A DNA stretch of 64,000 nt from Pseudomonas arsenicoxydans (GTDB lineage: Bacteria > Pseudomonadota > Gammaproteobacteria > Pseudomonadales > Pseudomonadaceae), in assembly GCF_006438915.1 (NCBI RefSeq), contig NZ_RCZE01000006.1, forward strand, positions 248,001 to 312,000. The letters are read 5' to 3'. Below the pieces are notes generated by a model. That model searched no databases. It was given only the letters and a program-made list of their open reading frames with translations, and was not told where the DNA came from. Position numbers and translations under genes: made by a program. This document shows positions 45,531-55,091 of this stretch, piece by piece (within the stretch, counting starts at the first letter, position 1; the number at the start of each line of letters is the position of its first letter).

Positions 45531-46677
45531 GGGGGCTCCTTGCCGGGGCGGCGATGTTCAAAGGGGGGCTGTGCATGCCGGCGAGTGCCGGTAGCAGCGT
45601 CGCGATCAGGCCCATCACCATCAGCGCAAAGTACAGCGCCGGGCTGATGAGTTGTTGTTGCAGCAGCAGGTTGAGGAAAACGATCTCGCTCAAGCCACGA
45701 ATATTCAGAAGCAGGCTCTCCCGCCAGCGGCTGGCGCCTTCAAAAGAGGCGCCGGCCCAGCCGAGGCCCAGCCAGTTGCCCAGCAGTTTGCTGGCTATCG
45801 GCAACAGCAGCAGTGCGGCCAGTTGCAGCCAGCTCAGGCTGGTCATGGCGGCGTGTACATTGATTTGCACGATGCCGAACGTGAGGATCAGCGGGATGGC
45901 GATCCAGGTTTGCAGACGGGTCATCCACACCGCGGAGATTGGCCATACCAACGGCACTTTCAGCGCGGCCATGCACAGCAGATAGCCGATGCCGAAAATC
46001 AGCGCATTGAGCTTGAAGTGCTCGGCGACCACCAGCAGCGCGAAGAAGCAACCGCTGTGCAGCAACGGCTGACGCAAACCGAGCAAGCGCAGCAGCACCG
46101 GCAGACAAGCGCCGGCCAGCGGCAACAGCAAACTGCTCAGGTGCAGGCTGCCTTGAGCGAAGCCGAACAACGTCCAGCACGCAAGGTCGATGAGGATTGC
46201 GGTCTGCACCAGGCGCCGGGTGGCGTCGGGCGGGTAGTTGATGTGTCGCAGGTACAAATACAACACCGGGATTGCGGTGATGGCGAACACCAGGCCCACC
46301 GCCAAAGAACTGATCCACGATTGCGCGGGCAGCAGCCATACCGCCGTCGCCAGCCCGCCTGCGAACGGAATGCAAAAACTCGGCAGGGCGATTTTCAGGC
46401 TCTGGCGATCCAGCCGCAGGTCGATCACGTCGCTCAGAATGTGCCCCAGCAGCAAGGCAAAGCTCAGGCTGTAGAGGTTTTTCAGCCACGTCGGCGAGAT
46501 CAGTTCAGCGCCACTGAGCTGCCAGCCGGGTTCGATCCAGAAGTACATCAGCAGCGGCAGGCCGAAGGTCGCCAGCAGCAACTGGCTGACGATCGGGATC
46601 AGGCCGAACTGACGACCGACACGGGTGGCCACGGCGAACAATGCGAGGGCCATCAGCCAGAACAGGACAATCATCAT
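45517..46677 (-). CDS. CPA2-like cation:proton antiporter membrane protein
   Basis: A 386-residue, very hydrophobic protein starting MMIVLFWLMALALF at 46677, overlapping the exporter stop. About 11-12 membrane segments are apparent. The stretch GLVFAITAIPVLYLYLRHI and the Asp in QTAILIDLACW correspond to the TAIPVL and DD-containing helices of KefB/CPA2 exchangers, although the second Asp of the pair is absent. I do not recall this family as a standard aryl-polyene gene. A role in energising or balancing export is a guess. Confidence 0.7.
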   Translation of the reverse strand: MMIVLFWLMALALFAVATRVGRQFGLIPIVSQLLLATFGLPLLMYFWIEPGWQLSGAELISPTWLKNLYSLSFALLLGHILSDVIDLRLDRQSLKIALPSFCIPFAGGLATAVWLLPAQSWISSLAVGLVFAITAIPVLYLYLRHINYPPDATRRLVQTAILIDLACWTLFGFAQGSLHLSSLLLPLAGACLPVLLRLLGLRQPLLHSGCFFALLVVAEHFKLNALIFGIGYLLCMAALKVPLVWPISAVWMTRLQTWIAIPLILTFGIVQINVHAAMTSLSWLQLAALLLLPIASKLLGNWLGLGWAGASFEGASRWRESLLLNIRGLSEIVFLNLLLQQQLISPALYFALMVMGLIATLLPALAGMHSPPLNIAAPARSPRANS

Positions 46678-49016
46678 GCGGCTGACTCCGCGACCGGAGC
46701 GGTGTGCGGATGACGTCCCGCCCACGGCGCCAGGATGAAACTGAAGGCCAGCCCGAGGCTCACTGACAGGCCAAAATTGCTCACGGCCGGCGTGCTTGAT
46801 ACGGCCAGCAAACCGAACGACAGCCAGGTGGTCAGCGCCGCCAGCAAGGTGCCCAGCAGGCTCACGGCGGCACCGCCGACCTGTTCGCGCATGAGGATCG
46901 CGTAATCGACGCTGATCGCCGTCACCAGCAGCAGGCCGAATAGGCTGAACAGCGTCAACGGTTGCCCCAGCCAGCCGAGACTGGCCAGGCTGCACAGCGC
47001 GGCGAGCAGTGGCAGGGCGACGATGCGCAGGGCGCCGCCGAGGCCGAATGGCAGCATCAACACCAGCACGATCAGCGCGCAGGAAGCGAGTTTGAGCTCC
47101 GCTGCGCTGATTTGTGTCGCGGCGAAAACGCTGTTCAATTCACCGAGACGGTCGACCAGTTTGACGCCGGGCAAGTCCAACGCTTGAACGCGTAGCAGGG
47201 TTGGGTCGTTCAGGCCTTGCAGGCTGACCATCGCCGCCACGCCACCGTCATCGGTCGGCCCCAACCACAGTGGGCGATAGGGTTCAGCCAGCGGGCCGAG
47301 CAGTGCGGTATCGATGTCTTCGGTGGGCAATGCCTGCAATTTCGTCAGTTCGGCGTGCAGCGCTTCGGCTGGCACACCGACGTCGAGCAGCGGCTGCCAG
47401 AACTGCGGCAGTTTGCCCAGTGCTTCACGCACTTGCTGCTGTTCGCTTGGCTGGCTCACCAGCTGATTCAGCGACAGGTAACCCTGAAGTTTTTCCAGGT
47501 TCACCAACTGATCCAGCCGTTCGTTCAATGCGGTCTGGCGCTCCAACAGTTCTTGCTGATTGGCGCCGCGCACCAGGAAGAACTGGCTGGTCGGTTGAAA
47601 ACCAGTGATGCGCGCAATGGTCTTGGCTTCGTCAGTCAATTGCTGCGGCGCGCCGATCCACTGGCGGATGTCGTTTTTGCTGTCGAGTTTCAGCAGGCCG
47701 CCCACGCAGAAGGCGATCAGCAGGGCCAGCAACACCGGCGTACTGGCCTGTTTGAGCAGCGCGTCACGCAGGCTCAGCAAACATTCGCAGAGGCGCAGCG
47801 GCCATTGCGCGGGGCGGATGTCCGCCCCTTTGAGCAACGCTGGCAGCAGACAAACGGCGGACAGGTAGGCACCGAGCAAACCGGCGGCGGAGAACACGGC
47901 GATCTGGGTCAGGGCCGGGAACGGTGTCCACGCCAGCGCTAGGTAACCGATGCAACTGGTGATCAGGCTCAAGGTCAGGCCCGGCAACGTCAGGCGCAAC
48001 GCGGGCCAGCTGTGCCAGGGTTTGAGGCTCCAGCTTTTCGACAGGTAGTGCAGCGGATAGTCGACGGCCACGCCGATCAGGCTGGAACCGAGCACCAGGG
48101 TCATCACATGCATATGGCCAAACAGCGCCACGCACACCACCGCGCCAAACAGCATGCCCACCAGCACCGGAATGAACGCGAGCAATACCCGCCAGCGCCG
48201 GAAGGCCAGCAACAGCAACGCCAGAATCCCCAGCGTGGCACCGCCACCGACCCACGTGATTTCGCGGGAGGCTTGTTGCTGACCACTCGCGGCGTAGAGC
48301 AATCCGCTGGCTGCCAGCAGTTGCACGTCAGACTGAGCCGCTTGTTCGCGGCTATGTTTCAGCAGATCGGCCACTTGCAGCGGCAGGCTCATGTCGAAGG
48401 CGTTGCCGGTGGTTTTTGCCCGCAGCATCACCCAGCTCTTGCCGTCGGCATCGGCGATCAACGCACCGCTGCCGATGTCCAGTTGCACGGTGCCATGTTG
48501 CGGCTGGCTGTTCTGAATGCGTCCGGTCAGACCCAGCCAGTCATCCTGGCTCGGCACCAGGCTGAAACCGGTGAAGGGGTCGAACAGGGCTTGCACCCGC
48601 TGCTGGATGAAGGCGTCGGGATGCTCGGTCAGTTGCTGTCGATCCGTCTCTGACAGCATCGCCAATCGACCTTGCAGCAGTTGTGTACGCAGTGCGGGCA
48701 AGTCGGCTTGCAACGTCCACTGCACTTTCTCGAACAGACCGCTGGCCTGCCATTGCTCGCCGAGCTTCTGCGCCATCGCGATGGCTTGCTCACGATCTTT
48801 ATGGCCGACCAGCACCAGCATTTCGCGGTTCAACGGTTCCTGCATGCGTTGTTCGGCGCGCAGTTCCAACGCGTCCGGCGCCGTGCCCGGCACCAGTTCC
48901 ATCAAGTTGGCCGACAGCGGTGCACCGTCACGCCATTGCCAACCAGCGAGCGCGAGCACCGCCAGCAGCAGGATCAGGAATAGCCATGGCAGCCTGCGTT
49001 CACTCGGCAAAGTCAT
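46674..49016 (-). CDS. MMPL/RND-family exporter
   Basis: A 780-residue inner-membrane transporter with two repeats of one helix, a large periplasmic domain and five or so helices. It shows the MMPL core segments VLGSSLIGVAVDYPLHYL and LLLVTAISVDYAILMREQVGG, the equivalent of the GxxxDY proton-relay motifs. It is the predicted exporter that passes the aryl-polyene lipid to the outer membrane together with the LolA-like carrier, whose gene overlaps its 5' end by 17 bases. Confidence 0.9.
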   Translation of the reverse strand: MTLPSERRLPWLFLILLLAVLALAGWQWRDGAPLSANLMELVPGTAPDALELRAEQRMQEPLNREMLVLVGHKDREQAIAMAQKLGEQWQASGLFEKVQWTLQADLPALRTQLLQGRLAMLSETDRQQLTEHPDAFIQQRVQALFDPFTGFSLVPSQDDWLGLTGRIQNSQPQHGTVQLDIGSGALIADADGKSWVMLRAKTTGNAFDMSLPLQVADLLKHSREQAAQSDVQLLAASGLLYAASGQQQASREITWVGGGATLGILALLLLAFRRWRVLLAFIPVLVGMLFGAVVCVALFGHMHVMTLVLGSSLIGVAVDYPLHYLSKSWSLKPWHSWPALRLTLPGLTLSLITSCIGYLALAWTPFPALTQIAVFSAAGLLGAYLSAVCLLPALLKGADIRPAQWPLRLCECLLSLRDALLKQASTPVLLALLIAFCVGGLLKLDSKNDIRQWIGAPQQLTDEAKTIARITGFQPTSQFFLVRGANQQELLERQTALNERLDQLVNLEKLQGYLSLNQLVSQPSEQQQVREALGKLPQFWQPLLDVGVPAEALHAELTKLQALPTEDIDTALLGPLAEPYRPLWLGPTDDGGVAAMVSLQGLNDPTLLRVQALDLPGVKLVDRLGELNSVFAATQISAAELKLASCALIVLVLMLPFGLGGALRIVALPLLAALCSLASLGWLGQPLTLFSLFGLLLVTAISVDYAILMREQVGGAAVSLLGTLLAALTTWLSFGLLAVSSTPAVSNFGLSVSLGLAFSFILAPWAGRHPHTAPVAESAA

Positions 49017-49602
49017 GTTGCTCCGCAGTGCTCAACGGTTGGGCGCTGGTGCTGTCCTGCATGCGCAACAGGGTGCTGTCGCCTTGGGTTTCCAGCAGTT
49101 CGATGGTGCTCACCAATTCGCCGCCGGTGATGTTGATCTGCTTGAACACTTGCTTGAGCAACAGCGAACGCGGAAACAACGTCAGCTTCCAGTTCTGCGC
49201 GTCGCCGCTTAATGAAAGCTCGAAGTCACGCTGCAAACCGCTGCTGTCGCCCTGCAGCACGGCGAGGAACAATCGGTTCTGCTCGGCGCCGGCGGTCTTG
49301 CCCGGCAGCATTTGCCAACCGCTGGCGTCACGTCGGGCGATGCCTTGGGTGGTGATGCGGTAATCCTGTTGCAGCGGAATTTTCAGCAGCCACAGCAGGC
49401 CATTATTTTTCGCGAGGACGAAGGTGCCCTTGCTGGTCAGCGGTTGGGGCAGCGCACGCAGGTGTTTTTCCTGGATGAAGTTGCCGTGGATCACCTCGGG
49501 TTTGGCCAGTTGATCGCTCAGTTGTTGCAGATCGAAAGCGTGGGCGAGCGATGACAAACCGAGCAGTACCAGCGCACCGAGGCCATTGAAGATCGGGTTC
49601 AT
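49000..49602 (-). CDS. LolA-like periplasmic lipid carrier
   Basis: A 200-residue protein with a signal peptide (cleavage after AHA, about residue 22) and the LolA-type half-barrel sequence (VIHGNFIQEKHLRALPQPLTSKGTFVLA, NGLLWLLKIP). In this setting it would ferry the aryl-polyene lipid across the periplasm rather than lipoproteins in general; the housekeeping lolA is elsewhere in pseudomonads. ATGA overlap with the thioesterase gene. Confidence 0.87.
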   Translation of the reverse strand: MNPIFNGLGALVLLGLSSLAHAFDLQQLSDQLAKPEVIHGNFIQEKHLRALPQPLTSKGTFVLAKNNGLLWLLKIPLQQDYRITTQGIARRDASGWQMLPGKTAGAEQNRLFLAVLQGDSSGLQRDFELSLSGDAQNWKLTLFPRSLLLKQVFKQINITGGELVSTIELLETQGDSTLLRMQDSTSAQPLSTAEQHDFAE

Positions 49603-50024
49603 GCCAGCGTCCTTTCGACAGCGTCGGTAAAGACCTTCGGGGAGGCTAGCTGCATTTCGCGGCTGGCCATGTCGACGGCGACTTGCACGGAGCTGGCGCG
49701 GGTCAGGCGTTCGCCGGTTTCAAGGTCACTGATCAGGTAGTTGATCTTCAACCGGTTCTCCCATTCCACCAGATTCGCCCGCACGTTCAGCTTCTGGCCG
49801 AACACGGCGCCGCGCACGTAGCGCAGTTGCAAGTCGATCACGGGCCAGGCGTAACCTGACTCGGACATCGCCGTGTAGTTATGGCCGATCTTGTCCAGCA
49901 GCGCACAACGGGCGACTTCCAGATACTTGACGTAATGGCCGTGCCAGACGACATGCATGGTGTCGACGTCAAAGAACGGCACCTGGATTTCCGTATCGGT
50001 GTGAAGCACTCCCTTGCTACGCAT
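49599..50024 (-). CDS. 4-Hydroxybenzoyl-CoA-type (hotdog) thioesterase
   Basis: A 141-residue YbgC/FadM-like acyl-thioesterase. FFDVDTMHVVWHGHYVKYLEVAR corresponds to the catalytic Asp region (YxDTDxxGxVxxxxYxxxxE) of the family. It would release or edit an aryl-polyenoyl or aryl-CoA/ACP thioester (ApeK-type role). ATG at 50024 overlaps the ammonia-lyase stop, with GGAGG four bases upstream. Confidence 0.88.
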   Translation of the reverse strand: MRSKGVLHTDTEIQVPFFDVDTMHVVWHGHYVKYLEVARCALLDKIGHNYTAMSESGYAWPVIDLQLRYVRGAVFGQKLNVRANLVEWENRLKINYLISDLETGERLTRASSVQVAVDMASREMQLASPKVFTDAVERTLA

Positions 50025-51561
50025 GCAGCCTCCAGTGTTGCTCGGCAATTCGTTTCAGGCACAGACGCAATTCGCCTTCCAGGGCACGATCTTCGATGAC
50101 CGGCGGGAAATCCTTGGCCAGTTCCTCATGCATGGCGGCCAACGCTGGCGGCAACGGGCGAGCATCCTCGGCCTTGCTGCGTAGCCACACGCCTTGGTTA
50201 GCGGCGAGCAACGTCGCGGCGGCGACCTGTTCGGTCAGTTCCAGCACACGAATCGCGTCGCGGGCGGCAATGGTGCCCATGCTTACTTTGTCCTGGTTGT
50301 GGCACTCGGTGGAACGCGAGAAGACGCTGGCCGGCATGGTGTTTTTCAGTGCTTCGGCGGTCCAGGCGCTGGTGCCGATCTGCACGGCCTTGAAACCGTG
50401 GTTGAGCATCGCCCGATCAGCGCTGGCGCCAGACAGATTGCTCGGCAAACCATGGTTGTAACGCTCGTCCACCAGCAACGCGAGTTGTCGGTCCAGCAAG
50501 TCGGCCACGTTGGCCACCAGGTTTTTCAGGCTGTCCATGGCGAACGCGATGTGGCCACCGTAGAAATGCCCACCGTGCAACACGCGCTCGGCTTCGGCGT
50601 CGATGATCGGATTGTCGTTGGCGCTGTTGAGTTCAATCTCGATGAACGAGCGCAGCCAGTTCAGGCTGTCTGCCAACACGCCGAGGACATGGGGCGCGCA
50701 ACGCAGGGAATAACGGTCTTGCAGGCGGTGCAGTGGCGCGGTCGGTGCGTCGATCGCCAGATCCTTGCGCAGCCACGCGGCAACTTGCATCTGTCCCGGA
50801 TGCGGTTTGGCGGCGAACAGTCGCTCGTCGAAGTGTTCCGGGTTGCCCTGCAACGCCACCACGTTCAGCGCGGTGATGCGGGTGGCCAGTTGCAGCAGGT
50901 AATCGGCGCGGGCGAAGGCCAGGCAGGCGAGGCCGGTCATCACGGCGGTGCCGTTCATCAAGGCCAGCGCTTCTTTCGGGCGCAACACCAATGGCTGCCA
51001 GCCCAGTTCACGGTGCACGTCGGCGGCTTGTCGACGCTCGCCACGGAACATCACTTCACGCTCGCCGGACAAAGTTGCGGCGACATAGGACAGCGGCGTC
51101 AGATCACCGCTGGCGCCCACCGAGCCTTCTTCCGGGATCAGCGGCAGGATGTCGTGTTCGAGGAACGCTTGCAGGCGTTCGAGCAGTTCCACGCGCACCC
51201 CGGACACGCCATGGCACAGCGACTGCAAACGCGCGGCGAGCACCGCGCGGGTGGCTTGTTCGTCGAGCAGTTTGCCCAGGCCACAGCCGTGAAAGGTGTA
51301 CAGATGACGGGGCAGCGCCTCGACGTGATGCAGCGGCACCGCGACCACGCAGGAGTCGCCATAACCGGTGGTCACGCCATAAATCACGCCTTCCTTATCC
51401 AGCAGGGAATCGAGGAATCGCGCGCCCTTGGCGATACGCTCGCGGTACGCGGGGTCGCCCTGTAACTGCGTCGGCACCTGACGGTTGGCCAGGGCCAGCA
51501 CGTCTTCGATGCGCAAAGGGAGTTCGCCGAAGGTTACCGGCTCATGCGTTGGCGTCGTCAT
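50017..51561 (-). CDS. Aromatic amino-acid ammonia-lyase (MIO enzyme, HAL/TAL family)
   Basis: A 514-residue lyase. The self-forming MIO cofactor comes from Ala-Ser-Gly at 150-152 in GASGDLTPL, and the catalytic Tyr is in YGVTTGYG (residue 61). Further conserved segments are NSANDNPI and SRSTECHNQDKVSMG. The residue pair that tells histidine (Ser-His), phenylalanine (Phe-Leu) and tyrosine (His-Leu) lyases apart reads Phe90-His91, so substrate cannot be called. In this cluster it would produce a cinnamate or coumarate-type aryl starter. The start at 51561 sits inside the acyltransferase gene (20-base overlap). Confidence 0.9.
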   Translation of the reverse strand: MTTPTHEPVTFGELPLRIEDVLALANRQVPTQLQGDPAYRERIAKGARFLDSLLDKEGVIYGVTTGYGDSCVVAVPLHHVEALPRHLYTFHGCGLGKLLDEQATRAVLAARLQSLCHGVSGVRVELLERLQAFLEHDILPLIPEEGSVGASGDLTPLSYVAATLSGEREVMFRGERRQAADVHRELGWQPLVLRPKEALALMNGTAVMTGLACLAFARADYLLQLATRITALNVVALQGNPEHFDERLFAAKPHPGQMQVAAWLRKDLAIDAPTAPLHRLQDRYSLRCAPHVLGVLADSLNWLRSFIEIELNSANDNPIIDAEAERVLHGGHFYGGHIAFAMDSLKNLVANVADLLDRQLALLVDERYNHGLPSNLSGASADRAMLNHGFKAVQIGTSAWTAEALKNTMPASVFSRSTECHNQDKVSMGTIAARDAIRVLELTEQVAAATLLAANQGVWLRSKAEDARPLPPALAAMHEELAKDFPPVIEDRALEGELRLCLKRIAEQHWRLHA

Positions 51562-52489
51562 CGGTCTTCCAGAAAGGGTAAAAGTTGAACCATTGTTGGG
51601 GCGCTTCGAGGCAATAGTGACCCAGGCGCTCGGCGTAGCGGGACGCCCACTGATGAATGACCTGTTCGCGGTCGCTGCGTTTCCACACCACGGCCTCGGC
51701 AAACGGTTCGAGGGTCACGCGGTATTGGCCCGATGGTTTTTTCAGGCACATCAGCAGATTGATCGGGCATTTCAGCAAACCGGCCAGCAACCACGGTCCC
51801 TGCGGGAACGCCGCCGGATGGCCGAGAAAATCCACGGTTACACTGCGTCCGCCGTGCAGCGGCACGCGGTCGCCGGCAATCGCCAGCCATTCGCCGCGCT
51901 CAAGGCGCTCATGTAATTGCAGCATGATCACCGGGTCCAGCTCGCTGACCTGGATCAAGCGCAGATTGGTTGCACCGGCCTCGCCAAGTAAACGGTTGAA
52001 TTGTTCGGCGTGTTTGGTGTGGACCAACACGTTCATCGTGACTTTTTCGCCGATTTCCGCCAGTGCGCGGCAGACCTCGAGATTGCCCAGATGCGCGCCC
52101 ACCAGCATCTGCCCACGGGTGCCGCGCAGTTGATTGCGCAGCAGCGCCGGGTCGATGATTTCGATCTGGTCGATGCTCAGCTTGCCGTTCCACACGTCGA
52201 GTTTGTCGAGCATGGAGTCGGCGAACGCCATGAACTGGCCGAATACACGCCAATGAGTGGGACGCAGTTCCGTGCGACCGCTCCAGTCGACGAGACGTTG
52301 CTGGTACTGCCAAGTGCTGTGGCGCGCACTGCGGCCGAACAGGAAAAAGTACAGGACGATGCCGTACAAAATCGGGCTCAACAGCCGCCGCCCCAATACT
52401 TTGGCGCCGAACGCGGTGAGCTTCATCAGCCAGAAGCTGCCTCGCTCCTGGCGGTCGGCCCAGTGCTTTTTATCTACGTCACTGCTCAT
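51542..52489 (-). CDS. LpxL/HtrB-like (LABLAT) acyltransferase
   Basis: A 315-residue membrane-associated acyltransferase. One hydrophobic segment lies near residue 45 (ILYGIVLYFFLF), the HX4-acidic motif is GAHLGNLEV, and AIAGDRVP is the family's phosphate-site strand. It would transfer a long acyl chain, perhaps the polyene itself, to a lipid or sugar head group made with the neighbouring glycosyltransferase. Starts in an ATGA overlap with that gene. Confidence 0.88.
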   Translation of the reverse strand: MSSDVDKKHWADRQERGSFWLMKLTAFGAKVLGRRLLSPILYGIVLYFFLFGRSARHSTWQYQQRLVDWSGRTELRPTHWRVFGQFMAFADSMLDKLDVWNGKLSIDQIEIIDPALLRNQLRGTRGQMLVGAHLGNLEVCRALAEIGEKVTMNVLVHTKHAEQFNRLLGEAGATNLRLIQVSELDPVIMLQLHERLERGEWLAIAGDRVPLHGGRSVTVDFLGHPAAFPQGPWLLAGLLKCPINLLMCLKKPSGQYRVTLEPFAEAVVWKRSDREQVIHQWASRYAERLGHYCLEAPQQWFNFYPFWKTDDDANA

Positions 52490-53220
52490 GCCCGCCACCG
52501 TCGCCAGAGGATCACCGGTGCCCGCAGCAACATGCCGAAAAACAGCCGGGTATGCATGCTGGAAATCAGCACATTGTCGTGGAACAGGCGGAAATGCGAG
52601 ACGCCGTCCAGCGGGTAATGAACCCGGGTCGGCAACCATTGCATCGGCAGGTTGCGCCAGGCCAGGCGCACGAGAATGTCGGAATCAAAGTCCATGCGTT
52701 TGCCGATCTTCGCCGAGTCGATCAAGGCTATCGTCGGCGGCAATGGATAGACGCGAAAGCCGCACATTGAGTCGCGAATCTGCAAGGACAGCGTGTTGAT
52801 CCACACCATGACGTGCGTCAGGTAGCGCGCATACAAACGACCTTTGGGCACGCTGGCGTCGTATTGCGGGTAACCGCAGATCACCGCATCTGGGTGGGCG
52901 CGTGACTGCTCGATAAACAGCGGCACATCTTGCAGGTCGTGCTGACCGTCGGCGTCGACTTGCAAGGCGTGGCTGAAACCCAGGCGTGAGGCTTCGCGCA
53001 GGCCGGTCATGACGGCACCGCCCTTGCCCTGATTGGCAGTGAGGCGGATCAAGTTGACCATGTCGCGCCGGGCCAATCGGTCGAGCACTCTGGCGCAGGC
53101 TTGATCGCTGGCATCGTCTACCAGAATGCACGGCAGGCCACTGGCGATCAGCGCATCGACCACGGTGGTGATGGCGGTTTCGTGGTTGTACACCGGGATT
53201 ACGGCGCAGGGGCTATGCAC
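52486..53220 (-). CDS. Family 2 glycosyltransferase
   Basis: A 244-residue GT-A enzyme. CAVIPVYNHETAITTVVDAL and the metal-binding VDADGQHD near residue 95 are the GT2 signatures. GTG at 53220 is preceded by GGAGG at ten bases. The open frame reaches 53313 but only by reading the REP-derived element. It would add a sugar to the polyene or a lipid carrier. It is the one gene in the operon separated from its upstream neighbour by a gap (~190 bp), which the repeat element fills. Confidence 0.9.
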   Translation of the reverse strand: MHSPCAVIPVYNHETAITTVVDALIASGLPCILVDDASDQACARVLDRLARRDMVNLIRLTANQGKGGAVMTGLREASRLGFSHALQVDADGQHDLQDVPLFIEQSRAHPDAVICGYPQYDASVPKGRLYARYLTHVMVWINTLSLQIRDSMCGFRVYPLPPTIALIDSAKIGKRMDFDSDILVRLAWRNLPMQWLPTRVHYPLDGVSHFRLFHDNVLISSMHTRLFFGMLLRAPVILWRRWRA

Positions 53221-53244
53221 GATCTGAAACCTCCACTGAACCCC

Positions 53245-53388
53245 TGTGGCGAGGGAGCTTGCTGTGGCGAGGGAGCTTGCTCCCGTTGGGATGCGAAGCA
53301 GCCCCAAAACCATTCAATGCCGATTTCATGACGAGTGCTGCGCACTCGAACGGGACGGTGCGGCGATCCGACAAGCTCCCTCGCCACA
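53245..53388. repeat. REP-derived element 2, between ligase and glycosyltransferase genes
   Basis: Left arm TGTGGCGAGGGAGCTTGC occurs twice in tandem (53245-53262 and 53263-53280). The right arm AAGCTCCCTCGCCACA ends at 53388. The core matches the element at 43347. It breaks the otherwise overlapping gene chain of the operon. Confidence 0.85.
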
Positions 53389-53408
53389 ACGAGCGCTGAC
53401 TCCACAGG

Positions 53409-55091
53409 TTATGCATCGCCTGCAGCCTCCAGCAAAATCCGCCCGCTGGAGCAGGTGGCGGTCTCATTGCGATAGGCGAAATACAACTTGCTGCGCTCCG
53501 GGTCAAAGCGCAGGTGCAGCTGGATTTCGTCCCCCGGGCGCACCAGTTGCTGGAACTTGAGCACTTCCATGCCAGCGAATTTTGCCGGCAGGTCCATCAA
53601 TTGCTGGCCGAGGCTCATCGCCCATTCCACCTGCACCACGCCGGGCAATACCGGTGTTTGCGGGAAGTGGCCGCTGAAGTAAGCGAGGTCCGGCGGGACT
53701 GCCAGTTGCAGGCTCCACTCGCCGTTGAGTTCGACCTGTTCGAGCACTTCCGGTGCTTTGACTCGGGGCGTGAGCAGCAAGGCTTCGACATCGGCCTGAG
53801 GCAGCTTGCCCTGAGCGTTCAGGGGCAATTGCCGCAGCAATCGCCAGCGTCGTGGCAGGGCGAGGGTTTCGCAATGCTGGGACAGGTGCTGTCGCAATTC
53901 CTGCGTGAGGGTGCGTCGCCCCTGATTACGCAAGGCATGCAGGCCCGCGGCGCTGAGCACCAGCAGCGCCCCCAACGACGCACGGTTTTCCTGGACCACG
54001 CCCAGTCGCGCTTCGGCGACCCAGTCGTGCGCTTCCAATGCGTGTTCCAGCATCGGCAGCGAGATGCGTTTTTCTTCCAGTTTGACGATGCGATCCAGCC
54101 GTCCCAGCAATTCGAAACGGCCATCGGTGGTAATGCGTGCGGCATCTGCGGTGTGTTCGATGTGGCCGACCGGCAGATACGGCGAGGCAATCATCAGTGC
54201 GCCGTCGCTGTCCTGGCTCAACTCGACACCCGCGAAGGGCTGCCACAGATTCTGGCCCTGTCGCCAGGCGATGCCACCGGTTTCCGAGCTGCCGAGGATT
54301 TCCGTCGGCCATTGTTGCAAGCGTTCATACAGGCTCTGCGCGGCGTCGATGGGCAAGGCGCCGCCGGAAGAAAACACTCGACGCACCGCACTTAACGCCG
54401 GCCAGTCGAGGTTGTCGCCCATGCGCTTGAGCAGCGCCGGGCTGGCGACCCAGGCAAACGCCGAGTGCTCGCGGCTGGCGCGTTGCAAATCTTCAGGAAA
54501 GGCCAGTTGCCGGCGCACGAACGAGCGCCCGGCGCACAGCGGCCAAAGCGCTCGAAACAGCAAACCATAAATATGTTGCGTGGCGACGCTGCCGATGATG
54601 CAGGCATTGCCAAGATCCGCGCCCCACAGCCGCTCCAGCGCTTGGACTTCGTTGGCCATCTGGCGCAGGGTTTTGTCGATGCGCTTGGGCTCGCCGCTGG
54701 AACCGGACGTGCACAGGCTCAACTGACAGCTGTCCAGATCCAGTGCCGCAGCGATCATCGGCGTATGCCGGTAGTCATCGATATGCGCGTCGTCTGCCAC
54801 GTCGGTCAGCCACAGATCGACTTCGCCGGACCAGCGCTGACGAGTCTGCGGTTGCAGATCGGCGGGCAGCAGCACGCTGACGCTGGCACGCCAGGCACCG
54901 AGCAGGGCAATGGCCAGGTCGGCGGCGTCTTCAAGGTGCACGGCAATACGCCGCACGCCTTGGGCTTGCAGACCGGCCGCGACGCTTAGCGCCTGTTCGC
55001 ACAGCTGTGCGTGATTTAGTGCCGGCTCGGCCGTCACGGCCCGCTCCGGGTGAGCCTTGAGCAACAAATGCTCAAGTTTTATCCAATTCAT
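53409..55091 (-). CDS. Acyl-ACP ligase (AMP-forming) fused to a hotdog dehydratase
   Basis: A 560-residue two-domain enzyme. The N-terminal ~440 residues are an adenylating enzyme: [13 protein letters not shown] is the P-loop, then [10 protein letters not shown] and [21 protein letters not shown]. The C-terminal ~110 residues are a FabA/FabZ-like hotdog ([21 protein letters not shown], with the catalytic His in GHFP). In aryl-polyene clusters the ligase (ApeH role) loads the aryl acid onto ACP and a dehydratase (ApeI role) acts in elongation; here both are one chain. ATG at 55091 overlaps the preceding membrane-protein gene. Confidence 0.9.
   Translation of the reverse strand: MNWIKLEHLLLKAHPERAVTAEPALNHAQLCEQALSVAAGLQAQGVRRIAVHLEDAADLAIALLGAWRASVSVLLPADLQPQTRQRWSGEVDLWLTDVADDAHIDDYRHTPMIAAALDLDSCQLSLCTSGSSGEPKRIDKTLRQMANEVQALERLWGADLGNACIIGSVATQHIYGLLFRALWPLCAGRSFVRRQLAFPEDLQRASREHSAFAWVASPALLKRMGDNLDWPALSAVRRVFSSGGALPIDAAQSLYERLQQWPTEILGSSETGGIAWRQGQNLWQPFAGVELSQDSDGALMIASPYLPVGHIEHTADAARITTDGRFELLGRLDRIVKLEEKRISLPMLEHALEAHDWVAEARLGVVQENRASLGALLVLSAAGLHALRNQGRRTLTQELRQHLSQHCETLALPRRWRLLRQLPLNAQGKLPQADVEALLLTPRVKAPEVLEQVELNGEWSLQLAVPPDLAYFSGHFPQTPVLPGVVQVEWAMSLGQQLMDLPAKFAGMEVLKFQQLVRPGDEIQLHLRFDPERSKLYFAYRNETATCSSGRILLEAAGDA

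Noticed and set aside
51561..51702. N-terminal extension of the ammonia-lyase to 561 residues
   Set aside because: The extra 47 residues read out of frame through the acyltransferase gene and lack family similarity; the ATG at 51561 gives the normal length.
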